A stretch of DNA of 64,000 bases from Photobacterium aquae. GTDB lineage: Bacteria > Pseudomonadota > Gammaproteobacteria > Enterobacterales > Vibrionaceae. The notes under the pieces were generated by a model. That model was not told where the DNA came from. It saw nothing but the letters and a program-made list of their open reading frames with translations, and made no database searches. The stretch lies in contig NZ_LDOT01000002.1 of assembly GCF_001029445.1 (NCBI RefSeq), positions 310,001-374,000 on the forward strand, given 5' to 3'. A program made the position numbers and the translations under genes. Of this stretch, positions 48,814 through 58,848 are shown piece after piece. The stretch's first letter is position 1. Each line of letters starts with the position of its first letter.

Positions 48814-48831
48814 TGTAAACTTATGATTACA
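48814..48831 (+). promoter_or_regulatory. TyrR box (distal) upstream of tyrP
   Basis: TGTAAACTTATGATTACA: 11 of 12 arm bases match TGTAAA-N6-TTTACA with exact spacing. It lies about 300 bases before the tyrP start and closer to the divergent CinA-like gene. Confidence 0.6.
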
Positions 48832-48997
48832 CCAAAATAAACATAAGTTGACAGTGAAAAATGATGCAGTTAATGTAGCAAACCAGAGGCAGCAAGGATT
48901 AGCGCCGCCAATCACAATCATCTGACTATAGAAGTAGTATAAGTATGGAAAAATACACTGTTAACACCTGCTATCGATAGCCGCAATGGCTACCGAG

Positions 48998-49015
48998 TGT
49001 AAACATTAAATTACA
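48998..49015 (+). promoter_or_regulatory. TyrR box (proximal) upstream of tyrP
   Basis: TGTAAACATTAAATTACA: 11 of 12 arm bases match TGTAAA-N6-TTTACA with exact spacing. It lies about 100 bases before the tyrP start, a position suited to control of its promoter. TyrR, encoded at 8597-10132, is the expected ligand. Confidence 0.75.
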
Positions 49016-49113
49016 CATATCGTGCCATTGTGGCCTTAGTTTCTCAGCGGGAGTTATCACAGGTATCTGCACATCCTCCCAAAACCACCTATTTATATCG
49101 GGAACCTATTTCC

Positions 49114-50322
49114 ATGGCGATGAACAAAACCTTCGGCAGTATGCTTATTATTGCCGGCACCACTATCGGCGCGGGCATGCTAGCCCTGCCTCTTGCCTCG
49201 GCCGGGCTCGGCTTCGGTACTGCGACACTTATCATGGTTGGCCTATGGCTGCTGATGACCTACACCGCCCTGCTGATGCTTGAGCTCCACCAGCACGCCG
49301 AGCAAACCGCAACGCTCAACTCGCTGGCCTATAAACTGCTTGGCCGCAAAGGTCAGAGCCTTGCCAGTTTTGCTGTTGCCTTTTTGATGTACTCGCTGTG
49401 TGCCGCCTACATTGCCGGTGGTGGCGACCAGCTCAATGACAAGCTCACCCATTGGGCAGGCCTTTCAGTAACCCCGCAGTTCAGCGCCCTGCTGTTCACC
49501 GTGATCATCGCCACGATTGTCGCGGTTGGCACCCACTCGGTAGATATCGTCAACCGGATCCTCTTCAGCCTCAAACTTATTGCTTTGGTGGTGATGCTGA
49601 CGTTGATGATCCCCAATGTAGATGGCCAACATCTGGTTAGCATGCCTGTTGAGAAAGGCCTGGTGATCTCAGCCCTGCCTGTGATTTTTACCTCATTTGG
49701 TTTTCACGGCAGTATCCCGTCAATTGTTCGTTATGTCGGGCTAGATATGCGCGCACTGCGGAAAATTATGATTGTCGGCTCATCAATGCCATTGATCATC
49801 TACATTTTCTGGCAACTCGCCAGTCAGGGTTCCATGAGCCAATCTGCATTGATGGCCAGCGGCAACCTGGGGAGCTTTATAGCGACTCTGAGCCAAGTGC
49901 TGCACAACCCCATGATTAGCAAGTCGGTATCGATCTTTGCCGATCTGGCACTGGCAACCTCGTTCCTCGGCGTAAGCCTTGGCCTGTTCGATTTCATTTC
50001 TGACAGCTTCAAGCGCGATGCCCACAAGCATGGCCGTATTCACACTGCCCTGATCACCTTTGTACCGCCACTGGCATTTGCCCTGTTCTACCCACAAGGC
50101 TTTATCATGGCACTGGGGTTCGCAGCCATCGCCCTCGTTATACTGGCTATCTTCCTGCCAGTAGCCATGGTCAGGGTTCAGCGAAAAACGTTTTCAGAGC
50201 ACCAGCAAAACTATCAGGTGTTCGGTGGTACAGCGGCACTTATCGTCGCCGTCGGATTTGGTATTGTGATCATTTCTGCGCAGCTGCTGCAAATGGCAGG
50301 CCTAATCCCTGCAATTGGATAA
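49114..50322 (+). CDS. tyrP: Tyrosine/aromatic amino acid transporter (TyrP type)
   Basis: Inner-membrane H+/aromatic amino acid symporter of the HAAAP family; 402 residues (E. coli TyrP 403) with about 11 helices. Hallmarks are the N-terminal FGSMLIIAGTTIGAGMLALPLASAGLGF, VIFTSFGFHGSIPSIVRYVG in the middle, and FLGVSLGLFDFISDSFK. I start at ATG 49114 (GGGAAC upstream); ATG 49120 is a close alternative. The presence of TyrR boxes upstream supports tyrP over mtr or tnaB. Confidence 0.88.
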   Translation: MAMNKTFGSMLIIAGTTIGAGMLALPLASAGLGFGTATLIMVGLWLLMTYTALLMLELHQHAEQTATLNSLAYKLLGRKGQSLASFAVAFLMYSLCAAYIAGGGDQLNDKLTHWAGLSVTPQFSALLFTVIIATIVAVGTHSVDIVNRILFSLKLIALVVMLTLMIPNVDGQHLVSMPVEKGLVISALPVIFTSFGFHGSIPSIVRYVGLDMRALRKIMIVGSSMPLIIYIFWQLASQGSMSQSALMASGNLGSFIATLSQVLHNPMISKSVSIFADLALATSFLGVSLGLFDFISDSFKRDAHKHGRIHTALITFVPPLAFALFYPQGFIMALGFAAIALVILAIFLPVAMVRVQRKTFSEHQQNYQVFGGTAALIVAVGFGIVIISAQLLQMAGLIPAIG

Positions 50323-50327
50323 AAAAA

Positions 50328-50361
50328 CAGCCTCCAAACGATATTAAGTCATAGGAGGCTG
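50328..50361 (+). terminator. Possible terminator of tyrP
   Basis: 8-bp stem CAGCCTCC / GGAGGCTG, loop of 18 bases, followed by CTTATTGATT. The T tail is weak. A second, better hairpin follows at 50422. Confidence 0.5.
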
Positions 50362-50421
50362 CTTATTGATTACAGACAAAACACATTAAATATATTCACT
50401 TACGATAAAACAAAATAATTT

Positions 50422-50463
50422 ATGATTCCTAGCGATTAAAATCACTAGGAATCATATTATTTT
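50422..50463 (+). terminator. Hairpin with T tail in the tyrP-DUF3943 gap
   Basis: 11-bp stem ATGATTCCTAG / CTAGGAATCAT (50422-50432 and 50444-50454), extendable inward with one mismatch, then ATTATTTTT. It fits a Rho-independent terminator for tyrP or an attenuator before the DUF3943 gene. Confidence 0.7.
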
Positions 50464-50522
50464 TCAGTGATACTCTCCGCCTTTCTTTTTCTGTCCACCC
50501 CTGAACAACTGCGGAGCGTATT

Positions 50523-51434
50523 TTGCGCACTTCTTTTCTGTCATCTTTTTTTGTCAGCTGTGCAACCCTTAGCGCACCAGCTTACGCCTGGCACGGTGAA
50601 ACCGATTTCTATCAATATGAGAGTCAAGGCACTTTCCTAAACTATTACGCACCAGACTCTTTATTAGTATCGTCTCACTCGGACATAACAAGTCGCTCTG
50701 CTGCCAATATTGACCGACAGGCCGACAGCCACTCGATCAATACACTTCCGATGCACTTATCTGTCGCACCGGAAAAAGACTGGGATTACCTGCTCAGCCA
50801 GTCATATACCATTCTTGGGCTCAGTTTTGCTACGGTTGGCATGATGACCCTGCTCCCAGAAAGCGTGACCAATTGGACGGATGAAGATCGCAATCTAGGC
50901 AACCTTGGCAGCAAGTGGTGGGATAACGTCAGCGCGGGGCCGGTCTGGGACCATGATGACCACTACCTCAACTACGTCATGCACCCTTACTTCGGTGGAG
51001 TGTACTACACTGCCGCACGTCACTCTGGTTTCAACGAATGGGAGTCATTCCTGTACTCGGCGACCATGTCGACCTTTTTCTGGGAATATGGCGTAGAGTC
51101 TTTCGCCGAAGTGCCGTCTATTCAAGATATCATCGTCACACCACTGTTTGGCGCTGCCGTCGGTGAATGGATGTTCCAGACCGAGTTGGAAATCACAGCC
51201 CGTGGCGGAGAGGTAATGGGTTCAAAAGCCCTCGGGGATGTCAGCCTGTTTCTGCTCAACCCTGTCGGCCATATCCATTACTGGGTCACTGACTGGTGGG
51301 CTGGCGATGCCGATGTCAGCTTTACTTACAAACCATGGTTCGGCAACACAACAGCGGCCAACTTCGCTACAGACGCAGGTATCCCCTACGACAGGCAATT
51401 TATTGGCCTAGAGTTGAAGCTCGCTCTGCAGTAA
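50523..51434 (+). CDS. DUF3943 family exported protein
   Basis: A 303-residue protein with a cleavable signal peptide (MRTSFLSSFFVSCATLSAPAYA, 1-22). The body has aromatic-rich conserved stretches WWDNVSAGPVWDHDDHYLNYVMHPYFGGVYYTAARHSGF (about 136-174) and FFWEYGVESFAEVPSIQDIIVTPLFGAAVGE, typical of DUF3943, which is predicted to be an outer-membrane or periplasmic protein. The start appears to be TTG 50523, with GGAG about 8 nt upstream and no suitable ATG. Function unknown. Confidence 0.82.
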   Translation: MRTSFLSSFFVSCATLSAPAYAWHGETDFYQYESQGTFLNYYAPDSLLVSSHSDITSRSAANIDRQADSHSINTLPMHLSVAPEKDWDYLLSQSYTILGLSFATVGMMTLLPESVTNWTDEDRNLGNLGSKWWDNVSAGPVWDHDDHYLNYVMHPYFGGVYYTAARHSGFNEWESFLYSATMSTFFWEYGVESFAEVPSIQDIIVTPLFGAAVGEWMFQTELEITARGGEVMGSKALGDVSLFLLNPVGHIHYWVTDWWAGDADVSFTYKPWFGNTTAANFATDAGIPYDRQFIGLELKLALQ

Positions 51435-51612
51435 TACCACTTATCGACTGCCGGTCGGATTAACCCCTTGTTTCACCGGCAGTCAACAACATTATTTACC
51501 TTTTTAAGCATTCGTGAATTGGCTTCACGATTCCCCCACTTTTATAAACAACCTACACCGTTTTTTACTTATAATAATTATAATTATGACAATAAGTTAA
51601 TAAGCGTTGGTC

Positions 51613-53583
51613 ATGAATCATACCTTTTCTCCCTTCGAGTATTTACAAGCTCCGATATGGGTCTTTGATGTTCACCATAAGCGCATACTTTGGGCAAATT
51701 CCGCAGCATTACCGCTGTGGGAGGCAAAAACCAAAGAAGAGCTATTGTCCCGCGACCTCAGCCTTGATATGTCTGAAGCCGTAAATGCCTTGCTGCACAG
51801 TTACCTAAACCGGTTCGATGCTGGAGAAAGCATTCGTACTTGGTGGTACTTTTCGCCAGAAAATATCCTTAAAAAAACACTCTGCCATTTTTCCGGCTAC
51901 CCGCTTAACGATGGCCGCAAGGCGATGTTGGTCGAAGTCATTGCCGAAGAATCAACCCTGCGCCGGGATCTTGCCTTCTCCAGCTCATCAAACCTTGCCT
52001 TACTGTTTGGCGAAAACGGCAAGCTAATTAGTACCAACCGCACATATCAACACAATTTCGGCGATCAGTTGACCGATCTCAGCACTTTTCTCGGTGACCA
52101 TGAACTGGCCTGGCAATGGCTAGACGAGATCCGACATGGAAACCCCATCACCACCCAGAAGCTATGCTGGACTGGCAGCAACCACAATTGGTTCGATATA
52201 GAAGGAAAGTGGCTGGAAGACAAAAACCAACTACTGCTCAATCTGGTCAATATCAGCAAAGACCGGGAGAAACTACAGAAGGCAACCTACAATGCCGAGC
52301 ATGACTACCTAACCGGCCTACTTAACCGCCGCGGCCTGACAAATGCCATCTTGGAACAACAGCACATTCAACGAGGCTACAGCCTGCTATTCCTCGATAT
52401 CGACGGTTTCAAATTGGTCAATGATACCTACGGCCATGCCATCGGCGACAAACTGCTTCGAGCCATTGCCATCCGCCTCAAAAACGAAATCAAAAGCCGG
52501 GGCTTGCTGGCGCGCTTCGGCGGCGATGAGTTCATTGTCCAAATCGAACACCGCTACAGCAGCGATACAGCCCTGTTTGCCAAGCAGCTGATCAGAGCCC
52601 TCAATCGTCCTTTTCACATCAAAGAAGTTGGCGAGCTCTCTATCGGTTGCAGCATCGGGATGTCAGACTATCCGACCGATACCAAAGATATCGAAACCCT
52701 CATCACCCAGGCTGACATGGCCATGCACCGGGCGAAATTACGCGGCCGCAACCGCAGCCATTATTTCTCGCCGGATATGGCCGATGCCCTTTACCGGAAG
52801 ATGACCCTGCGCCACCATTTGTCACTCGCCCTTGAGGCCGAATCCTTCGAGCTCTACTACCAGCCTATCGTTGATCTCAAGCACGGCAAGCTCAAGGGCT
52901 TCGAAGCGCTGATCCGCTGGCATGACGAAGTGCTGGGACAAATATCCCCCTCGGAATTTATCCCGCTGGCTGAAGAAACCGGCCAAATCGTCCCGCTTGG
53001 GCGCTGGATAATGAAGACAGCCTGCAAACAGCTAGCCAAATGGCGCAAGCGGTATCCTGAGCTGCCGCCTTATATCATGAGCGTCAACCTTTCCCGGGCT
53101 CAACTGCAATCCAGCCTTGCCCCAACTATCGAGAGCATTCTCCGTCGCTACTGCATTCCCCCAGCGCAGCTGGCCATCGAGTTGACGGAATCGGCGATGC
53201 TGCAAGAATTTGATGATGCCAAGCAGTGCCTTGAAGATCTCGCCTCGCTCGGGCTAGAGTTGTATCTGGATGACTTCGGTACGGGGTATTCGTCGCTCTC
53301 GCAGTTGCAGGATCTGCCAATCAGCACGGTGAAGCTAGACAAGAGCTTCGTTCAGGGGGAGCACAAAAGCAGTCAGGCCATCGTCGAGGCCACTCAGGCG
53401 ATCTGTGAGAAACTCGGCTTGAAGGTCGTCGCCGAAGGTGTCGAGACCCTCGAACAGCTCCATTACCTGCAGCGCAACCACTTTGACTACTGCCAAGGCT
53501 ATTACCTCGGGCGACCGATGCCAGCGGCGATCCTCGAGGAGCGCCAGTTTCAGTTGCTCAACTCTGTAATAGCATTCGAATAA
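51613..53583 (+). CDS. PAS-GGDEF-EAL c-di-GMP protein
   Basis: A soluble bifunctional-looking cyclic-di-GMP enzyme of 656 residues. An N-terminal PAS (about 6-110, YLQAPIWVFDVHHKRILWANSAALPLWEA) and a second PAS-like segment (about 115-215) precede a diguanylate cyclase domain with an intact RFGGDEF loop (near 300). The phosphodiesterase domain has FEALIRW, NLSRAQ, ELTESA, DDFGTGYSS, KLDKSFV and AEGVET, all apparently catalytic. Both outputs could therefore be active. I start at ATG 51613; TTG 51607 is possible. It stands alone. Confidence 0.92.
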   Translation: MNHTFSPFEYLQAPIWVFDVHHKRILWANSAALPLWEAKTKEELLSRDLSLDMSEAVNALLHSYLNRFDAGESIRTWWYFSPENILKKTLCHFSGYPLNDGRKAMLVEVIAEESTLRRDLAFSSSSNLALLFGENGKLISTNRTYQHNFGDQLTDLSTFLGDHELAWQWLDEIRHGNPITTQKLCWTGSNHNWFDIEGKWLEDKNQLLLNLVNISKDREKLQKATYNAEHDYLTGLLNRRGLTNAILEQQHIQRGYSLLFLDIDGFKLVNDTYGHAIGDKLLRAIAIRLKNEIKSRGLLARFGGDEFIVQIEHRYSSDTALFAKQLIRALNRPFHIKEVGELSIGCSIGMSDYPTDTKDIETLITQADMAMHRAKLRGRNRSHYFSPDMADALYRKMTLRHHLSLALEAESFELYYQPIVDLKHGKLKGFEALIRWHDEVLGQISPSEFIPLAEETGQIVPLGRWIMKTACKQLAKWRKRYPELPPYIMSVNLSRAQLQSSLAPTIESILRRYCIPPAQLAIELTESAMLQEFDDAKQCLEDLASLGLELYLDDFGTGYSSLSQLQDLPISTVKLDKSFVQGEHKSSQAIVEATQAICEKLGLKVVAEGVETLEQLHYLQRNHFDYCQGYYLGRPMPAAILEERQFQLLNSVIAFE

Positions 53584-53646
53584 ATGTGCCCATTCATCCT
53601 GTAAATCATCCTATGGGTGAAGGGTGAAGCCTCACACCAACCAAAC

Positions 53647-53680
53647 AAAAGGCCCGATTCATGACTGAACCGGGCCTTTT
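53647..53680. terminator. Bidirectional terminator between the GGDEF-EAL gene and the TauE-type gene
   Basis: 10-bp stem AAAAGGCCCG / CGGGCCTTTT, extendable inward, with T runs on both strands between convergent genes. Confidence 0.9.
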
Positions 53681-53701
53681 GTTTGCGAGCATCACTCTGT
53701 A

Positions 53702-54433
53702 TCAAACCCAATAAGGGGAAACACCCTGCCAAATAGCAATCACTCCGGAAACCGAACACAAGAGCAACAAGGCATAGCGCAGCCATTCAGCTTTGATGAG
53801 ATGCTGAATACGGTAGGCAAACAGCGTTGCAAGAACCGGTGCGGGCATAATCAACATCCCATATTTGAAATGCCACCAACTAAAATGGCCAGTAAACGTC
53901 AACGCCACCAATGACAATACGCAGCTAAAGGCAAAGTATCCGGCCAAATTAGCACGCAGCTTCGCCGCCTCGGCATGCTGCAGTACCAATGCCATTGGCG
54001 GCCCGCCGATAGACGTTGAGGTCCCCATCAAGCCTGAAGCAAAACCGGCCCAAAATAGCGAGGTGTTCGTCGGCTTGATCCGTATATTGAGTAAACTAAT
54101 CGCCACCGCCAGCAAAACGCCAATCCCCAACACAAGTGCTAGCGACTGCGAGGAAATATAGAGCAGCAACCATCCGGCAATCATCGTTCCGGGCACCCGT
54201 CCGACAAATGCCGCTCCAAGACCTTTAATTGAAAGCATCGCTCGGTACTGCCACATGTTAATCAAAGCCAGTACCAACCCAACCAAGGTAATTGTCCCGG
54301 GAACAAAGCGCGGTTCGAAGAAATACACTATCGGCGCGGCGACAATCGCCATGCCAAAGCCAACCGTACTCTGAACAAAACAACCGGCGGCTAACGCCAG
54401 GGCACAAAAAACCAAGGTTTGGGTATCAATCAC
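53702..54433 (-). CDS. TauE/SafE-family membrane permease
   Basis: Polytopic inner-membrane protein of 243 residues with about eight helices. It belongs to the TauE/SafE (DUF81) family of putative anion or organosulfonate exporters. The repeat signature is clear: AAGCFVQSTVGFGMAIVAAPIVYFFEP (about 14-40) and FASGLMGTSTSIGGPPMALVL (about 128-148). The start is GTG 54433, one base after the upstream methyltransferase stop, so the two form an operon. The substrate cannot be told from sequence. No sulfur-metabolism gene is adjacent except cysB two genes upstream. Confidence 0.88.
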   Translation of the reverse strand: MIDTQTLVFCALALAAGCFVQSTVGFGMAIVAAPIVYFFEPRFVPGTITLVGLVLALINMWQYRAMLSIKGLGAAFVGRVPGTMIAGWLLLYISSQSLALVLGIGVLLAVAISLLNIRIKPTNTSLFWAGFASGLMGTSTSIGGPPMALVLQHAEAAKLRANLAGYFAFSCVLSLVALTFTGHFSWWHFKYGMLIMPAPVLATLFAYRIQHLIKAEWLRYALLLLCSVSGVIAIWQGVSPYWV

Positions 54434-54434
54434 T

Positions 54435-55622
54435 CTATTGCTTCCGTTCTGCGTGAATCATAATATTGCGAGGTGTCATCGGCTTATCGCAAAATGTCCC
54501 GACCGTGACTGCATATCCGGCATCCTCCAGAAAACAGGCCCGATCATACACCAACCACATTTCCAGTGGCCGGCGGAAAACCTGACGCAACAGCTCCAGG
54601 CGCTCAACCCAATGGTAGCGCTGCTCGCCGCACTGTTGCCAATAACGGTAATCAAGGGATTGTGGCAGTGTTATGCCCTTCTTCTCAGCCGCCCAGCGGC
54701 AGAAACCTTCAAATCCGTCGTTAAACAACGCTTTCTGGCAATTGGGGACCGGCAAATAGCGCTCTTCGCCCAGTAGATCACGCTGGAGGCTATCAAACCC
54801 CAAACGATAGCTCACCTCGACAAAGCGGAGGTTGCGCACCCGGTTCCCTGCCGTTACCGTTTCTTGAAGCGGCAATTTGAGATCGAGCTTAGATAATCGC
54901 AACACGCTCTGCTGGCCCAAGGCTGACATCGGCTGATACTCTTTGTCGCGGATCAAATGATAACAGCACGGCGATATACTCACCGCCTGCCCCTGCTTGG
55001 CCGCGACTTGCTTGAGCAAGGAAACGTGCAGGTCACCACAGGCATGGAGGGCAACGGCATGTTGGCGAGAAACGATATAGGCACTGCTCTCCTCGGCAAA
55101 CGCATCGCCTTGGACAAAGGTCATCGGCAACCCCAAGCGCTTGGCCGCCACAGCACCGTCATCACACAATGCCTGCTGCCATTCAAGGCTGGTCACCGGG
55201 GTCTGGTGCGTCGCCGACAGCACCCGGCCAAGATAGCCTTTGCCCGAGCACCATTCCAACCACGGCAAACCCAGCTGGGGCATCACACCATTAAACGCTA
55301 ATAATTGCTGCCATTTGCGACCTGGGATCCCGGTATCGATTCCCCTTGGCGGCAAGCGATCCACTTTCTCGAGCATGGTAAGCTGACTCGCTGCCTGCAA
55401 ATCCACGACCTGCGGGATCCACTGGGACAGCTTATCAGCCAAGGCTTCGGTATCAGCCAAGTAACCGGCCAGCGCGTGCTCATCCAGCCCCATCAGCCAT
55501 TGGCACAACTCTGGATACTGCGCCTCCCAGTTAGCATAGTCGGCAGAAAACGGCATAAACTGCCAGAACTCACGGGTTTCGGCCAGTAAACGGTCAAGGT
55601 GGCTAAATTGCTCGGAATACAT
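54435..55622 (-). CDS. SAM-dependent methyltransferase-like protein
   Basis: 395 residues with a Methyltransf_32-like core. Motif I is LEWCSGKGYLGRVLSATHQ (about 121-139). The region VALHACGDLHVSLLKQ (about 190-205), followed by the conserved SISPCCYHLI, is typical of a family of uncharacterised methyltransferases. N- and C-terminal regions are alpha-rich. I start at ATG 55622 (GAG upstream); the frame is open 15 codons further. It is followed immediately by the TauE-type gene. Substrate unknown. Confidence 0.8.
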   Translation of the reverse strand: MYSEQFSHLDRLLAETREFWQFMPFSADYANWEAQYPELCQWLMGLDEHALAGYLADTEALADKLSQWIPQVVDLQAASQLTMLEKVDRLPPRGIDTGIPGRKWQQLLAFNGVMPQLGLPWLEWCSGKGYLGRVLSATHQTPVTSLEWQQALCDDGAVAAKRLGLPMTFVQGDAFAEESSAYIVSRQHAVALHACGDLHVSLLKQVAAKQGQAVSISPCCYHLIRDKEYQPMSALGQQSVLRLSKLDLKLPLQETVTAGNRVRNLRFVEVSYRLGFDSLQRDLLGEERYLPVPNCQKALFNDGFEGFCRWAAEKKGITLPQSLDYRYWQQCGEQRYHWVERLELLRQVFRRPLEMWLVYDRACFLEDAGYAVTVGTFCDKPMTPRNIMIHAERKQ

Positions 55623-55759
55623 CTGGGACTCTTGATGATATGGGAAAACACGCCATTCTATCGCCAAGAACCAAAGAACACATCCGAAATTGGCACAATC
55701 AACAAGCCCTCACCGCAGGGCACCGTTCTTGCCCCTCCCTGACTGATCGCACGACACGG

Positions 55760-57108
<1,349 letters not shown>

Positions 57109-57870
57109 ATGAGCATGCCACTTATCATTGGCTTGATCGGCTTACTACTGGTCCTTATCGTTGGTTACAACGTTATTATCCAGTATCGCCAGAAACTAGA
57201 AAGTGCCAAACAGCAAGAACTCGCCAAATACATTGCGATTATCGATGCAACCGAAGAGCTTATCGGTAATGCCCACCTTCTACCGTATAGCAAAGAATTG
57301 CTAGTTTGCCTCAATAGACGCGTACTGCACTCATTAGAAGGGATGCAGCAGGCAGATCCGCAAGATCGAAACATGCCTGTTCGTATCAGCCAAGTTAGCG
57401 AACAAATTCGTCAGCTGCAAGAAAACTATTCCAATGCGGATGCTACCGCATTCAAAGTACCAAGCACTGACCGTCAAGCGATTGGTATGCTGCAGCTGGT
57501 AAAACGCCTAAAAGCGGTCATCAAGAGCGAACACAGCCGTGGCCGTATGGCGACTCAGGCCTTTGTCGCTGAAAATGCGCGTCTTGAAAGCATCCAGTTG
57601 CGAATTAATATCGAGAACGTCATCAAGCGTGCCAGTGACGCGGCTCAAAAACGTCAGCTTGGTACGTCAAAACAGCTTTTGCAAAAAGGCTTGGATGCCC
57701 TTTCAAGCAAAAATGACAATTATGCGAATCAGGCAAGGGAAAAGCTGCAAAAAATGCTCAGTGAAATTGATATCAACCAGAGCAGTCAGCACGAAAAAGA
57801 ACGCCAGCAAATGCTTGCCAAAGAGCAAGACGAGCTTGACGTGCTATTCCAGCCAAAACGCAAATGGTAA
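57109..57870 (+). CDS. Membrane-anchored coiled-coil protein, function unknown
   Basis: 253 residues. An N-terminal membrane helix (MSMPLIIGLIGLLLVLIVGYNVIIQY, about 3-24) is followed by an entirely helical, charged body with coiled-coil character (KLESAKQQELAKYIAIIDATEEL... AREKLQKMLSEIDINQSSQHEKERQQML). Vibrio relatives are annotated only as hypothetical or loosely as DNA-repair proteins; I see no ATPase motif to support that. I start at ATG 57109, just before the helix, though its RBS is weak. The frame is open to TTG 57010, but that stretch carries the palindrome and looks like 5' control sequence. Confidence 0.72.
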   Translation: MSMPLIIGLIGLLLVLIVGYNVIIQYRQKLESAKQQELAKYIAIIDATEELIGNAHLLPYSKELLVCLNRRVLHSLEGMQQADPQDRNMPVRISQVSEQIRQLQENYSNADATAFKVPSTDRQAIGMLQLVKRLKAVIKSEHSRGRMATQAFVAENARLESIQLRINIENVIKRASDAAQKRQLGTSKQLLQKGLDALSSKNDNYANQAREKLQKMLSEIDINQSSQHEKERQQMLAKEQDELDVLFQPKRKW

Positions 57871-57880
57871 TAACAAGAAG

Positions 57881-57904
57881 GGCCACCCAAGGGTGGCCTT
57901 TTTT
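57881..57904 (+). terminator. Terminator of the coiled-coil gene
   Basis: Perfect 8-bp GC-rich stem GGCCACCC / GGGTGGCC with 2-base loop and TTTTTT tail, 10 bases past the stop. Confidence 0.92.
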
Positions 57905-57998
57905 ATTATTGCATTCTTGCTAAAACTGCCGCCTCTTGGGTATAGCCCACTTGCACGGGTATAATGGCGCAACTATTTCAATCATAAAAAGTTAGCCC

Positions 57999-58796
57999 AT
58001 GAGTACATCCCAACAGCAGATGATCGATGAGCTGCTTACCCCGGTAAAGCAATTCCTTCACTGTGAAACCCCCGATGCCTGGATTAATCAGGCAAAGCAG
58101 CCAGGCAATCTTACTACCCTGCTGGTAGATCACTGCAACTGTGAACTGAAAGCCAGCCAGACGGCGATATTCCTGATCCGCCGCTATGCCATCGACAAAG
58201 CCAGCGGCCAAGCACTGCTCGACTGGGCCAAACCGTACGAAGAGTTCGTCTATGGTCAGCATCGCGATACCCGCCATTTCCACGGTAAGAAAAACGGGCT
58301 CAGTGCACCGCTCACTCCCCGCAGCGACTTTCCTCACGGCCAACCGCTGATCGACAAAATGGTGCGGCTAATCAAAGAAGAATTCCATCATTTCGAGCAA
58401 GTGCTCGAGATCATGGAAAATCGCGGCATCCCATACTCCAACCTCAATGCCGGCCGCTATGCCAAGGGGCTGATGAAAATCGTCCGCACCCACGAACCCG
58501 CCACGCTAATCGACAAACTGATCATCGGGGCATACATTGAGGCCCGTTCATGCGAGCGTTTTGCCAAACTCGCCCCTTACCTCGATGACGATCTGCGTAA
58601 GTTCTATATTTCGCTGCTACGCTCCGAAGCACGCCACTACCAAGACTACCTGATCCTTGCCGAGCAAATCGCCGGTGGCGATATCAGTGACAGAATCCAG
58701 GCCATCGGGGCCCGCGAGGCGGAGCTTATCAATGCCCCCGACGATAACTTCCGTTTCCACAGCGGGGTTCCCTGCGAGACCTTGGCAATCGCCTGA
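57999..58796 (+). CDS. miaE: tRNA-(ms2io6A37) hydroxylase MiaE
   Basis: Nonheme diiron oxygenase that hydroxylates the isopentenyl group of ms2i6A37 in tRNA; 265 residues (Salmonella MiaE about 270). Ligand motifs of the ferritin-like bundle are visible: NCELKAS, KEEFHHFEQVLE, GAYIEARSCERF and LRSEARHYQDYL. E. coli K-12 lacks the gene. It stands alone and is convergent with topA through a shared terminator. Confidence 0.94.
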   Translation: MSTSQQQMIDELLTPVKQFLHCETPDAWINQAKQPGNLTTLLVDHCNCELKASQTAIFLIRRYAIDKASGQALLDWAKPYEEFVYGQHRDTRHFHGKKNGLSAPLTPRSDFPHGQPLIDKMVRLIKEEFHHFEQVLEIMENRGIPYSNLNAGRYAKGLMKIVRTHEPATLIDKLIIGAYIEARSCERFAKLAPYLDDDLRKFYISLLRSEARHYQDYLILAEQIAGGDISDRIQAIGAREAELINAPDDNFRFHSGVPCETLAIA

Positions 58797-58821
58797 TCCG
58801 CTACAGAATACTTACGGCAAT

Positions 58822-58847
58822 AAAAAACCGCCTTTCGGCGGTTTTTT
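58822..58847. terminator. Bidirectional terminator between miaE and topA
   Basis: CCGCC / GGCGG stem extended by A6/T6 (11 bp), loop TTTC, T tracts on both strands; topA ends two bases away. Confidence 0.92.
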
Positions 58848-58848
58848 A

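Larger units (their letters stand above)
48700..49113 (+). promoter_or_regulatory. tyrP upstream region with two TyrR boxes
   Basis: 414 bases between the CinA-like gene and tyrP. It contains two separate TyrR-box matches (48814-48831 and 48998-49015). No ORF here looks real. The tyrP frame stays open back to 49030 but without conserved sequence. Confidence 0.65.
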
